This document shows positions 42,250 to 53,934 of a stretch of DNA of 64,000 bases, one piece after another. The stretch's first letter is position 1. The number at the start of each line of letters is the position of its first letter. The stretch comes from Larus michahellis (lineage: Eukaryota > Chordata > Aves > Charadriiformes > Laridae): the NCBI RefSeq assembly GCF_964199755.1, contig NC_133901.1, positions 6,859,016 through 6,923,015 on the forward strand. The letters are read 5' to 3'. The notes below the pieces were generated by a model. The model worked only from the letters and a program-made list of their open reading frames with translations, had not been told where the DNA came from and searched no databases. The position numbers and the translations under genes are program-made.

Positions 42250-42546
42250 CCTTCAGCAGGAATGGATTCTCCCCAGACGACAGCTAATGGTCTGAAGTTG
42301 CGGCAGGGGAGGTTTAGGTTAGATATTAGGAAGAATTGCTTTACTGAAAGAGCCGTCAGGCACTGGAACAGCCTGCCCAGGGAGGTGGTCGAGTCACCAT
42401 CCCTAGAGGTGTTTAAGAAACGTCTAGATGTGGCACCTCAGGGCATGCTCCAGTGGCAGAGATTGTAGGTTGCTCGGTTGGACTCGATGATCTCAAAGGT
42501 CCTTTCCAACCATGAAGATTCTGTGATTCTATGATTCTATGATTCT
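42250..42546 (+). mobile_element. CR1 LINE 3' end (5'-truncated), octamer tail intact
   Basis: This is the best preserved transposon in the window. A 68-codon open frame (42262-42468) encodes the CR1 C-terminal peptide with the motifs [39 protein letters not shown] and KKRLDV. It is followed by the CR1 3' UTR block GGACTCGATGATCTCAAAGG and then TTCTGTGATTCTATGATTCT, the avian CR1 tail made of ATTCTATG octamers. The copy is truncated at its 5' end and lacks endonuclease and reverse transcriptase cores, so it is dead. The 5' boundary is approximate. The tail is strong evidence that the genome is avian. Confidence 0.95.
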
Positions 42547-44264
42547 ACTTAAATGGCAAAACCTAAGGTTACGTTTTAAACAGTGCAATTTAACTTAATA
42601 ATACTGTCTTTAAAAATTAAGCAAGCAAGAAAACGAACGATAACATTTTACACTAAAAAGCAGGTGAAGTCCCTAAGCCGGTGGGCTCCCCTCTGCAGCT
42701 GGTTTAGCAGGATGGGTACACCCTTGAAACCAGTGGGGTGGTTATTTGGGGCCTTTTGTAGAGAGACACCAAATGTTGGATCTTCCTTTACGGCTTATGC
42801 AGAAAAAATATGAAAATCGCCTGTTAGCATTAGTAACCTTTGGAAGAACTACGCTAAGAATTTAGCTGAATTTATCATAGACCGAGACAGACTTGTAAGT
42901 ATAAAGAGCAATGATCACAAGAAGATTCACACACATTAGTCACTGGTTGGAAGCTTTTCTGTATATAGCTTTTTGTTCACACAGTACCTTCAATGGAGGG
43001 AATCCTTGGCACTCCCATGGTGTAAATTATTATTATTATTATTAATAATAATCCTTATGTTAGACTATTTCCACATTCACAGTAACCTCTGGGGGACAGT
43101 GCAGAAGTTTCCTGGGTGGTGAAAAGAGTTGCTATAAACCTACTTTCATTGATTTTTAATTTTATTCTCTAAAAAGGGTTAACACAGTAAAACATAATTA
43201 GCCTCGAATTTTCCTGGGCCCACTGTATATTTAGCTTGATATATTAACGTCACCTTGGCTGCAGCCGCTGCAATGGCACCATATCACTTAGGTCTTTCAT
43301 TTTGTCCCTTGATACCGCTCAGCAAGGAAGGAAGGACAAATCAGACAGCATCAGCTTGAAAATATGTTCAGAATATAACAGCTTGATTGCTGCTGACCAC
43401 CCAGAGGACAGGTGTGACACATATTTATGGGCTTGATTTTAAACCAATATCCGTTCATTTCATTTATGAGTCCATTACATGTTTTATTTTGACAGTGCCA
43501 CAGTGGTGTTCCTGCGGTCTTTTGGCCATAAAACGTTCACAGTGGGATGCGTAGCTTATTATTTGGTGTGTAGGCACTGTGCACCCCAAAAGCTGATGAA
43601 CTATGCACAATTTATTCATTGGATTGTAAGCCCAGTTAAATCACCAGCTAAAACGAAGCCCTTCTTGCACACTTTGAGCCGCTAACGTTTCATCTTATAG
43701 AAGCGGTTAGGAAATGCTGAGTATTGTTATGGATTTTACATTGCGACATGGTACTGTCCTTCTCACACTTACGGATAAGATTTTTATCGATATTGAGGAA
43801 TCCCAGTTCTCAGAGGTTTTTGTAAATCTTCTTATATTGAGATTTTTCCTAAAATTCCAGTTTCTGGAAGGTGACTACCCAAGAAGCTGATAGTTCCAGC
43901 TAGCTGGAGATAGAGGGATGTTATAGAAAGACAGAAAATGAATAAAAAAATTAAAACCCTAAACACAAGAACCTTGAAAAATTAAAGATATGTAAAATAA
44001 TTTAAGAATAAGATTTTAGGCAGTTGCATGAGTTCAGAGCTTCGATACACAATGCTTACTATATAACTTTGCCACGCATTTACTGGTGACCTAGAAACCT
44101 TCAGTTCTGCCATGTTCATTATTTTATGTCATTGTTTCTATTGGAATCTGTCTCCAAATCTGTTTTTTATTAAATTTTCCTAAATTTAATGAGGTTACAT
44201 ATATATCTCTCTCTATATATATATTAAGGGTTATAGTATAGGATCACAAACAATTCGTCCCTCA
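42547..44264. other. Non-coding interval between two CR1 copies
   Basis: AT-rich unique sequence with no supportable gene. It contains a short palindromic (TTA)n/(TAA)n tract at about 43027-43052, where TTATTATTATTA switches to ATAATAATA, and a TA/CT-rich tract at about 44199-44225. Confidence 0.7.
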
Positions 44265-44740
44265 TCATGAACAATCACAGAAATGCGGGGTTTGGAGGAT
44301 GTGCAGGGAATCACCTAATCCATCTCTGGGCCACAGGAATTGTCCTCCGGCGTTCCTGAGGCAGAACCTCACCTGCCTTTTTACAGGCCTCTTACGCCAG
44401 AGGCTCTGCGACCTCCTTCATCCGTCTTTGCCACCCTCACCATCAGAAACATCTTCCTATTATTTGGTATAAATCTTTCTAGCTACAAATTAAGACCAAT
44501 TTCTTCTTTCTCTCTCGAATTTTGTTTGTGGAGAACAAAGCATTCCCGTTATTTTTCAGCATATTTTTGTATAATTCAAAAGTATTATCGTGTTCCTCCT
44601 ACTCTTCCATTTACAACAGTCCTAATTTACTCTTTCCTCATAGGTCTTACTTTCTAGACCTGTGATCCTTCTCATACGTCTGCATGTAATGACTATCTGG
44701 ATGTGGCGACCAAAAATGGTGGTTCTCACTGTCCCTTGCA
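44265..44740 (-). mobile_element. Ancient CR1 LINE 3' region, reverse orientation
   Basis: The + strand shows the reverse complement of an old CR1 in the expected order: AATCACAGAAATG with GGGGTTTGGAGG and CACCTAATCCATCTCTG near the left end (the usual AATCACAGAATGG...GGTTGGAAGGGA...TCATCTAGTCCA). Next comes a middle block ATCTTCCTATTATTTGG with ACAAATTAAGACCAATTTCT at about 44450-44505. The right end is CTCATAGGTCTTACTTTCTA plus GACCTGTGATCCTTCTCAT. The divergence is high and there are indels, so it is a fossil copy much older than the one at 42250. Confidence 0.75.
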
Positions 44741-47700
44741 AAAGAAATTCGGTGTTATATAAAATGGAGGGAAAAAAGACAAAAAAAAAAAAACAAAAAA
44801 ACTCAGCAAAGACTTGTCTCGGTATTTGAAAATTGAAAAGCAGCTATTTCTCTGAGCTTTTCCCTCTTGTACAAATAGTAGGCAAGGAAACAGGGAACGA
44901 CTGCCTGCGGTGGGAAAAGAGCATGGCATAGCCACGCTACTGAAATTTTGATAGTGATTTCCATTGGCTAAGCGGGAAGGAAGGACAGCCACTGCCTTCC
45001 TTGGCTGGTGGGAAAGACGGAGTCAACGCTCCTCCAGAGGTCAGTTTGGAGCTGAAGGCAGAGGAAGATACACTCGGATACATTAGCTGATACTTTAGCT
45101 CACCAATTAATAATTTCAGCAGAATACAAATAATACCTTAAGTGCACGCTAATGTGTTAATGCGTCACGCACCAGAAATACAAGTATTACGGTGTCACAC
45201 GTTAGAAAAGATCCAGGAATTTAAGACCCAATTCTCTTTCGCCGTTTTCAGACTTAAAAATGATTAAATGGACTTAATTGGTCCACAACTTCCATTACAG
45301 GGGACTGAAATCAAGGTGAGCCAGCTCATGTTGAACCTCATAGCTGAGCCCATTTAGGAGGAAAGATCACCTCTTTTTCATAACCAGGGGCTCCTATAAG
45401 ACTCGTGTCATCGGCAGCAAAAAGAAAGGAGGGTAAGTCTTGCAAGAGCAGAGGTCATTCTCACCATCTCTTCCATGACTGTTGAGCTCCGTTTCTAAGA
45501 GATTAAAATGGCTATCCACCTTGCCGATAAGGTCTATCTCTACATCCTAACTGTCCTCAAAGAGGAACCGCAAGGAGCGGTGCCAACGGTGAGCTTAGGG
45601 AAGGGAGGAGAGGGGGAAGAGGAGAAGTGGTTAACAGTAAACGGAAAATGCTGGCACCACCGGACTGAACGGAAGTGTCACCAGTAACATCACTAAAAGT
45701 AGGATCAAGGCAGATCTAAAAAGCAATTTAGACTATGAGCTTTTCCTTCCAAATGAGCGGTAAGTGCCTTCCTTCACACAGAATTCAGCGCGGTAATAGT
45801 GCCTTCTATTACATTTTAAATTGATTGGCTTTATGGCCCGGTGCTGGGGAATTGCTCTAGCATGATCCCGTCGGGCTCATGTTTCTAATTCTGGCGACTC
45901 TAAATCCAGATTCCCTGAAAATCCATGCTGTTGCTTACAGCGCGTGCTGTAGGGTAATCTCCATTTTCGTGGGCCCAGACAAAACAAAGGGACCGGGATG
46001 CACCTAAGATTAGCCCACAAGGTGAAAAGCAAACCAAGCACTTGCAGAAGAAAACGTTCACCTGCAGAGTGCGTGCGTGTAAAAATAAACCACGGTGGTT
46101 ACTCCGCAACAAGTGCTTCAGCTAAGAGAATTCACACGCTATTTTTGCGTTATCTAAGATTTTTCTGATGGGAACAACACAGCAGTTATCATCTGAAGGT
46201 CTGTGTCCTGCCACTGGGGTCTTTGGGTAAGGGATGGAGAGATTTAGAAAACACAGTTCCAAGTCCATCTTCTTCCTTTGCGTGGTCCATGTTCAGCCTC
46301 ATTTAGGACATCAGAACCTGTACTCGTGCTACGAGGTAAAAATAACTCTCTCCTTTGGAAAAAAAAAAGCTTAAAAAAAGATGCATTATGTTGTCATGAA
46401 GATGTGGCTGCGTGGCTCCAGAATCGCCTATGTGAAGTATGGGAAGAGCTGAAGAAGCCCCTCTCCGCACTGGAGCAGAGCTCATAACTCCGTCGTTTGG
46501 ATGGGAAGAGATCACCCTAAGGGAATTATTCTACCTTTGATCCACGCGTGAAATTCTGGCTGCTGTCAGGGGAAGTTGTGCATGCCTAACCATGGCTGTA
46601 CATCATTCTAATAAAGGCCAAAGAGAAGCTCATATATAAATGGAGTGCTAAGGTTTTTGACACTGGCTATAATAAATATCAGCACATTTAGAAAAAAAAT
46701 GCGGGCTTACGTGCCTGAGGTGGGAAAAAAGCTATAGCTGTGCCTGATTTACTAGAAGGAAATATTTAAGACCGTTGAGTCATTAGATAAAAAACTGATC
46801 TTGAAATGTCAGGAATTGGTGAGGATAACAGAACTGTCAATTTTGTCCATTAAAAACTCCCTTTTATTTTGCCTACTTTTCTCTTTTATTTTTAATAACG
46901 ACCCATTAAAAATAGTGCACTCGTGATTTGCTGGTATTTGCTGTTCTATTTTCATACTTTCCATTAGTTCTTTCCTCCTTTTCTTTTTCATATTTACACA
47001 TATCATCAAATGCTGGAAAGAAATCCCATGAGTAAAACCCAATTACATACAGCTTGTTACTGGCGGCAGGGCTGGGGTTTCTGCACAACTGCAGTGTCCT
47101 GTCGAGTTTAAAGTAGCTGAGGGCTTTTACATTAGAAGTGGTCCACGATAATATAATTTGGTGCGTTGTTATTTCTTAGTTTCACGTAAAAATAATGCAT
47201 CACTTACAGTGGAGACAACTGCCCTTGGGAAAAACCAACAGCTATTCCATAGGACAATATATAACTGATAACGAGGTGACTCGCAGTAAACATTGTGTCC
47301 AGGAGCATCGGTTTGACATAAGAAGCTCTCCGGTCTGAAGGATTCCAGCTGGAACAGCCCGGTTTAAAATTCCTACATTTCCTCCATTTCATGTGCGTTC
47401 ACCGATGCTTATGCAGTTCAAATAATCTGTGTCTGTACTTATACACGGCGTGTCAAATGCCAGGACTGTACGGAGAAAAGGATACCAGCCTTCATCTGAG
47501 CGACCAGTAACAGGCTGAAGGTACCTTAGAGCCTCCTGTGGCTCCCCTTGAAGTCGGAAGAAGGACTGAGCCTTGGCCTGAGCTCTCACTGTCCCAATGT
47601 CATCCTCCGGCAGTCAATGAAACCTCTGCACTGACTTGGGGGGGACAGGACAGCCCCCTGCATCAAATTCGGGTCCCCTTGAAATGAGCCTGAACCGTTG

Positions 47701-49649
47701 CTACAATAGCAAGAGAGGTTGTGGTCCCTCAAACAGCACTGGAACAATATGGCAAAGATTTTAACAGAAATATTCTCTTCCAAAGAAGGATGGCAGGTAA
47801 ATTCCACCTGATAATTTTGTTTCTCTGTCTGTTTGATAAATGAACTAAGTAACGGAGAGGGAAAAAGAAAAGTTAAGCCTCATAAACTGCTTCACTGCTA
47901 TGCAGAGAAGGTTCTCTATTCTGGTTTTCCGCTATCAACATTTTCAAAAACACTAAAATTTCTCAGTTTGAACAATTTATAATATACAAACCCAAGAATA
48001 TTTGACAGGTTCTTTAAAAAAAAAAAAAAAAAAGGCGAGGAGGGGAAAAAAAATCTCAATGTTAGATATATTTATCTGACCACACCAGACAAAAGAAATC
48101 TCATGGGGACACAAGAGGGGTCACCAGACCCAGTGAAGGAATTTTCAGCCCTTGCCCCGGGAGGTTCAGCTTCGAACCCAGTGCCGGCAGACTGATGGCG
48201 TTATCAGACATCTGCCTCTTGCAGCCTTTGCAGCTATGAATGTTTCTGCCCAGGACCACTCTCTGCGTGCGGGAGAGTTACAGCACTGTATTTTCCACAG
48301 CCCGGTGCTCTGGCCTTTCCTCCTAACTCCAGGATTTCCATGGATGAGGCCACCAAAGGCAGGGTGCCCCCTGGGAAGCCCTCTCTGGGACCTGCCCTGA
48401 ACCCTGGCGGGGGCACATGAGCATCTCTCCCCGGAGCACCCGTCTGGCAGCTCTCCCAAGCAAGTGCATGTGGGTTTTGCGTCACGAATTAATCAGCACG
48501 GCAGCCCGGCTCGTGCCTCTCTGCTCCCCCTCCCACGCTTGGGTTCCCACATGTTCACCTGCCCCGACAAACGGCAGCTCGAGGCGTTTCCCCCCTCCCT
48601 GCTGCTGGCGTGCAGTGAGCTGGGTGGGTGTCCAGGCACGAGCTGGCTTTGCCGGAGCTTTTAGGCTGAAATGCAGCCCGAGCCCAGGCGCTGGCTGTAT
48701 CTAAAACCTTTCAACACTCAGATCCAGAACCTCTAAACTACTCCCTAGCTTTAACAAAATATAGAGAGCCAGGAAGCTGTTCCCGTCTATAATAATTACA
48801 AGAGAGTTTCCCTTGCCCTTGCACTATTTATTGCTTTTGCCCTTACCATAGATTGCGCAAGACAGAAGAGACTATTAAAGATCAGAATATTTCTTTCTGG
48901 GCAGGCAGGGCGAGCTTTGGCAGAAAACTCCCTCTTTCTCTCAACCATTGCCACTTCTATTAGAAAGGGAAGGGGCCGGTTTACACTGCAGGTCGAATGA
49001 AGCGTTAAATAACTGCGTTGCAACGACTGCAGTGGGGGGAATGGTCGCCTCCAGTGGAAACGTGATGCCGTAATGATACTTTTGGAAAGGCACAATAATT
49101 GTTCAAGTACCCTTTTCTAATTTGCCACAAAAGTTATCCATGGTTTCCCTGTCTCCCTTGTTCTCACAAGGCTGTCAGGGGGAAAAAGTGCATTTTTGGT
49201 AATTACAACTGAGGGTGGAAAGAGGCAGCCAGGATGGCACCTGCCAGCCTCCCACCCGGGTGACAGGCATCTTCACTGACTCCACAGCTCCAGGACAGGG
49301 CTTTGCAAGGAAATAGCTCTCTTGCCAATAATAATAATTATTATTAATAACCGAGTGACGTCCTAATCTTGGCTACATCAGTCCGGCGTACCTTTAGCCG
49401 GAGCTCCTGCCAATCACACTCACACTGATCCTGTTCTCAGCAGGTTGTGTCGACGAAGCCAGCAGAGACAGAAGGGCTGCGAGCCGCTCCGGATGGAGGG
49501 AGATGTAGGGGAACGGACCAGGGGCATTTCTGCCTCCTGGCTGGGGGGGGACATGGGGACACGGGTCTTCCAACCCTGCCAAACCCAGGGAGAGCCATCT
49601 CTGGCGAGCGAAGATCTCCTCCTCGCCCCGCTGTAGGACGCGCAAAGGA
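44741..49649. other. Non-coding interval upstream of the SLITRK3 promoter
   Basis: No gene supported; all ORFs are short and mutually overlapping. GC content rises toward the right end (from about 48.1 kb) as the CpG island is approached. A near-complete cAMP-response element, TGACGTC, lies at 49356-49362, next to an AAT/ATT-rich tract at 49327-49350. An A-rich tract (A19) sits near 48015-48033. Confidence 0.65.
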
Positions 49650-51450
49650 TGCCAGCGGGAGGGGAGATGTCCCCCCCTGCCCTCCGAGGGCATCCTCGGG
49701 GGCTGCCCTGTGCGAGGGCCGAGCAGGAGGCGAGGGCGGGGGGGTGGGGGCGGCGATACCCCCCCGGGCTGGGAACCGGCGGGGTGTCCTTGGGACCTGC
49801 GGCCGGCCCTGCCAGCGAGCGGGGGCTCCGGCGGGGCCGCCGCCATCCCCGAGGAGCCCTGCAGCGCTCGCTGATTTGCATTCAAGGGCCATCCCCTCCC
49901 AGCCCCCCCGCTCCCCCCCCCCCCCACCAGCCGCCCTCCCTCCTTCCCTTCCTCCCTCCCTCCCTCCCTCCTCTCTTCCCCAGCCCATCTGCAAAACTTG
50001 AAGGCAGAAGCCCTGGGAAGGATGACGAGCGTTATTCGGTGGCATTTCGGAAAGTTGCCGGCCGGGGGAAGCGGCGCTGCAAGGTCAGGGCAGGATGCTG
50101 CCGCTCGGCCCAGCATCGGGGATGGGGGGGGGCGGCTCTCTTCCCCCCCCACACCCCCCCCCGAAACACAGCGGGGTGCAAGGAGGGGGGGGAATGTGCA
50201 TAGGTCGCTTCTCCGAGTTGCCTCTGTGCGCTTGTTACAAGAACAAACTGTTGTGATTTCCCCTTTCGCCCTTTTTCTCCGCCCCCCCCCCCTCTTTTTG
50301 AGAGGGGGGTGTCAGGTGCATGTTGCCTGCTGGTACCCCATGTCGCTCCCGCGTCAGAAAATGAATGATGCAGCGATTTAATTAGGAGGGAGCGGTGCGT
50401 CCATATTGCACCGCCGAAAAGAGAGCTTCGGCGGCTGGGAAAAGATGGTGCACGGCCGCGGGCGCGGAGGCAGCGCCCCTGCCCGCGCAGAGCGCCGTCG
50501 GGGGGGCAGGAGGCCGCGGGCGCCCCGGGCTCTCCCTCCCGCACCTGCAGCTTTCTCTGCCCGTCAACTTTTTGCTACCGAGCCGCGGTTCCAGTTAAGT
50601 CTCCTCCCGGCCGAGTTACCCCGGGCGGGTGGGAAGGGGAGCTGGGGTTTAAGGCGAGAGCCGGCGGCGCGGAGCGGGGGCGGGCGGCGGGTGCTGTGGG
50701 ATGCCCCGCGGAGTTTACGCGGCCCCCGCGGGGCGCGGAGCGTCTCGGCCCCGCTGTGCGCGGAGATACGCGCAGATGTGTGCCTGGGGATGGGTGTGCA
50801 CGGCTGGGGACTTGCGTGTGCGCGGGCGCGGACGGGTGCGTACGGCGGGGATGCAAGAGGTACCGCGGGGGCCGCCCGTCTCCCGGCGGGGGTGCGACCT
50901 GGGGGAGGCAGAGCCCGCAGACCCCCGACCCCGCCGACGCATCTCGCCCAGCAACTTTCAGCCACGGGCGAAGCCGCGCAAGCCCCCCCCCCCCCCACAC
51001 GCTCCGCGGATCCGCCGCCCCCCGCGCGGCCCTGTTACCTGCCTGCGGCTCCCGGGGCGGGCAGATACCGGCCGGCGGCGCTGCCCTCCGCGGGCGCGGC
51101 CCTCCGCCTGCGCGCACGTTCCGCGGCGGGTGGAAGGATGCGAAAGGTGCCGGGGTCTCTCCCACGAGGTTTTTTGGCATTGCCTCCGTGGCGGACGGGA
51201 GGCTGCCGGATCCCGGAGAGGCTGCGAGGCTGGAGCGGCGGAACGGCACCGGGACGGGAGGGAAGAAAGAGAGAGAGAGAGAGCGCGGAGGAGGGAGGCG
51301 AGGAGGCGCTGGCGGCGCAGGGGTGCGCGGCGGGGGGAGCCGGGGCGGCCGGGCCGGGACACCGCTGCCCTTCTCCGGGGCCCGCCGGGCTGCTCTCCGC
51401 CGCAGCCCCGGCAGCTCGGCTGGCGCTTGCAGTCAGAGCATCTTTGATTT
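49650..51450 (+). promoter_or_regulatory. SLITRK3: CpG island, presumed SLITRK3 promoter
   Basis: About 1.8 kb of very GC-rich, CpG-dense sequence stands out sharply from the AT-rich flanks and lies immediately 5' of the transcribed leader. It contains homopolymeric C/G runs (for example C14 near 49912-49925 and C15 near 50983-50997), a (TCCC)n tract near 49940-49975 and a GA-repeat at 51267-51285. There is no clear TATA box, which is typical of CpG-island promoters with dispersed start sites. The long ORFs on both strands here (up to 456 codons) are artefacts of stop-codon scarcity in GC-rich DNA. The exact transcription start cannot be set from sequence. Confidence 0.75.
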
Positions 51451-51465
51451 CCTCCAGAGTTGGCC

Positions 51466-51512
51466 TTTTTTTTTTTTTTTCTTTCTTTCTTTTTTTTTTT
51501 TTTTTTTTTTTT
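51466..51512 (+). repeat. Long T tract (T20CTTTCTTTCT then T21+)
   Basis: A nearly pure thymine stretch of about 47 bases, broken by three cytosines, at the 3' edge of the CpG island. It is the first of three such tracts in the leader region (others at 52091-52131 and 52250-52271). Confidence 0.9.
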
Positions 51513-51824
51513 AAGAAAGGGGAGGGGGGTGTGCGAATTGTGACCCATCCCGGCGGCTTTTTCCTCTCTGATTCTTCTTGGGTTTTTTTGCCTCCCCCAT
51601 CTGCTCGTTTCCCACTTCCCTTCCTCTCCGCCAACCAGCCCCCTCCTTCCCCCTTAAAAAAAAAAAAAATAAAAAAAAGGCAGGGGAGGAAAAAAAAAAT
51701 GTATAGTCAGGGCTTCCCAAATGCGCGCCCCCGACCTGGTGCCAAGCGCGCCCCCTTCATTTGTTCCCCTTCTTGAAGCTCATTTTCATGACGTGGAAAA
51801 GCCTGATCCAGGGCAACAACAACA

Positions 51825-51874
51825 CCACACACACACACACGCACACACACGCACACACACACACACACACACAC
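51825..51874 (+). repeat. (CA)n microsatellite in the leader
   Basis: An array of CA dinucleotides with two G interruptions (ACGCAC), about 50 bases. It is probably within transcribed 5' UTR and is likely to be polymorphic. Confidence 0.95.
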
Positions 51875-52090
51875 GGAGAAGGAGAGAAGCCCGAGATCCT
51901 CCGCCGCGCCCCAGCCCTCCCGCTCCGCGTTGCCGGTGCCCGGAGAAGGCGGCGGCGGCGGCGGCGGCGCTGGAGCCTGCAGCAGCCCCTCTCCTCCCTC
52001 CTCCATTGAGTGTGCCAAACAGCAGCTCTGCATCCTAAAGAAGATCATTGAGGGGCTCATTGCATTCCCAGCACGTCTCAGGCTTGCTTC

Positions 52091-52131
52091 TTTTTTTTTT
52101 TTTTTTTTTTTTTGCTGCCTTTTTTTTTTTT
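52091..52131 (+). repeat. Double T tract (T23 and T12)
   Basis: Two thymine homopolymers separated by GCTGCC, followed by a pyrimidine-rich CCCTTTTGCC. They lie inside the presumed exon 1, so they would be poly-U in the mRNA leader. Confidence 0.9.
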
Positions 52132-52249
52132 CCCTTTTGCCTCAGCTTCAGCAGGAGTAGAGAGAGAGGGAGAGAGAGACACAGAGAGGGAGAGACAGAG
52201 AGAAACCAGCAATCTTTAAACTCGAGCTTTTTTTCCCCCCTTCCCCTCC

Positions 52250-52271
52250 TTTTTTTTTTTTTTTTTTTTTT
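52250..52271 (+). repeat. T22 tract close to the exon 1 donor
   Basis: A run of 22 thymines preceded by a C/T-rich stretch (CCCCCCTTCCCCTCC). It ends 33 bases before the splice donor at 52305 and 6 bases before the upstream ATG at 52278. Confidence 0.9.
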
Positions 52272-52277
52272 GTAACG

Positions 52278-52286
52278 ATGTGCTAA
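52278..52286 (+). CDS. Two-codon upstream ORF (Met-Cys-stop) in the SLITRK3 leader
   Basis: ATG TGC TAA lies 18 bases before the exon 1 donor. The ATG has A at -3 but T at +4, a moderate initiation context. In the spliced mRNA the stop would be 39 nt upstream of the SLITRK3 ATG. Minimal uORFs of this kind usually lower main-ORF translation by forcing reinitiation; that role here is inference. Its presence in the mRNA depends on the exon 1 model being right. Confidence 0.4.
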   Translation: MC

Positions 52287-52304
52287 AATCTCTTCTGCGA
52301 ACCG

Positions 52305-53934
52305 GTAAGTACAACCTTTCTGGATCCTTTTGTTTCCGCCTAGGGTCAAAGACACCCCCTCTTCCAAAAAGAAGATATAATAATCCTCTTTATTTATTTT
52401 TTTATTTTTTATTACAGCCCTTGCAGAAGAGAAAGAACTTAAGTGGCTAATATTTTGCAAAGGAGACAGAGAGACCGATGCTGCAATATAGCTCTCATCT
52501 CTCTCCCTTCTTCCCAATTAGATGGTGGTTTTAATTGCAGAGGGTATTTCTCTTTTCATGCTTTCAACCATCTCCTCTTTCCCACAGGGGAGGGTTTCAT
52601 TTGCAAGTTGATCCTAAGGATTTCTGTTCCTCTGGCATTTCTCTCCCCTAAATGCATCTGTCTGCTCTTAAGTTTGTGGATGGGGGGCAAAATTTTCTAG
52701 TTCTTACTCGAGGAAGGCAAAAAGGACCTTTTCTATTGAAAGATTAAGACTAAAAGCAACGATCGCTCCGAATAATTCTAATGGGCATTTCAGTGATTCA
52801 AGGAAGGCTGCATCACCGCCGTTATTATTACCATCCTTAGCATTTCTCGGTGCCCGCACATTTAAAATATCTGGTGAAGGGAAGGGTGAACCCATATGTT
52901 GAAGGAGCTGCATCTCATTAGTACAGTATTATTTTCATCTGATTGGAGAAGAATGGTGTCTTCATTCGGAAACGTATATAGTAGGATAGATAATTTAACG
53001 GCTGGTAAGTGTCAAGGTATTTTTTCTTCCACTTTCAGCTTTTTAACCAGGTCTCCTGCTTGGTCCTGGGGGCGCAAAATACCCTAATCCAAGGCAGGCT
53101 GAGCGTTTCAATCCTAGGTGCCTCTTTAGCTGTCACTTCCCTTTAGATCTGCTGATCGCATGGGCATGTGCTTTAGAAAGATTAATCATCTCTAAATGCT
53201 TTAATCAGCTAAAATGACTAATATGTGGTATGTATTTATCTGATAATATACCAGTTGCATTAATTCATCGGTGCGTTTGGAAGGGGAAGATTTTCTTTTA
53301 AATAAGGATTGTTAACCATTTAAAAGGTATTGCGGGGATTTCTGAAGGGAACCGTTTTGCCAGGGACATCAGCAAACCTTGCACATTCCTTTGAACTTAT
53401 GTATGGAATATATTGAGCCGGGAGGGAGAGAGATTCAAGGATTGAGATTCAATAACTTTAGGAGTTTGCATGTATGAAAGATGTAGTGCGACACTGGAGA
53501 AATCTACCCACTGGTATTTCCCCCTGTAGTCAATGCGGGCTATGGTGGCTACAAAGCTAAAATTGCAAACAAGTATGAAATACGTGTAGTTCTAAACACT
53601 AGTCTTACGGTGGAAAACATGTAAAGATGCAACACGTTCAGCCTGTGTGCTCATATTGCTGTGTGGTCTGCATGTGCTGTCCTCTTTATAGGTGGCATTT
53701 ACCAAATGGGGGGATAAGGGAGGCTGGTATCGCGTGATGAAACCTTCTAACATCTCCTAAGTACAAATCAGGGCAAGGCTCGCCCATCCGACACCCCCAG
53801 AGTTGGTTATGAACGTCTGCCCAACAATTGCTGAACTTTTCAGGAGCCTAACACAAGTCTAGCAGGTAGGGGCTTGGTAAAAGGAGCGGGGCAGGACGGA
53901 AATACTGAAATCTGCATTTTTCTTCCCGTTGCAG
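52305..53934 (+). other. SLITRK3: SLITRK3 5' UTR intron
   Basis: The intron starts with GTAAGT at 52305 and ends with the polypyrimidine tract and acceptor TTTTTCTTCCCGTTGCAG, whose AG is 53933-53934. The length is 1630 bases. It is AT-rich compared with the exons on both sides. An internal acceptor and donor pair (52587 and 53005) may define an alternative exon, listed separately. Confidence 0.75.
52588..53004 (+). other. Candidate alternative 5' UTR exon inside intron 1
   Basis: A strong acceptor (TCTCCTCTTTCCCACAG ending at 52587) and a perfect donor (GCTG then GTAAGT, GT at 53005-53006) bracket 417 bases in the sense direction. The segment is AT-rich and contains several upstream ATGs; one at about 52650 opens a frame of roughly 30 codons, which would be expected to depress translation. 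It has no coding potential joined to the SLITRK3 frame that I can support. Splice-site quality is seen directly; use of the exon is inference. Confidence 0.35.

Larger units (their letters stand above)
51720..52304 (+). other. SLITRK3: Putative non-coding exon 1 (5' UTR) of SLITRK3
   Basis: The 3' boundary is set by a consensus donor: GCGAACCG then GTAAGT, with GT at 52305-52306. The 5' boundary given here is arbitrary because the start site is unknown and may lie inside the CpG island. Known SLITRK3 genes have a non-coding first exon and a single coding exon, which this arrangement reproduces. The leader contains a (CA)n repeat, GA-rich tracts (52157-52200) and two long T tracts (52091-52131 and 52250-52271), plus a two-codon upstream ORF at 52278-52286. 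After splicing to 53935 the main start codon would be 39 nt beyond that uORF stop. Confidence 0.6.

Noticed and set aside
49394..50203. Several 150-250-codon ORFs on both strands in the left part of the CpG island
   Set aside because: Mutually overlapping, low complexity, no homology I recognise; typical of stop-poor GC-rich DNA.
50406..51776. 456-codon + strand ORF across the CpG island
   Set aside because: Composition artefact in promoter DNA: Arg/Ala/Gly/Pro-rich, overlapped by other long frames on both strands, includes a poly-Phe run from the T tract, and has no domain.
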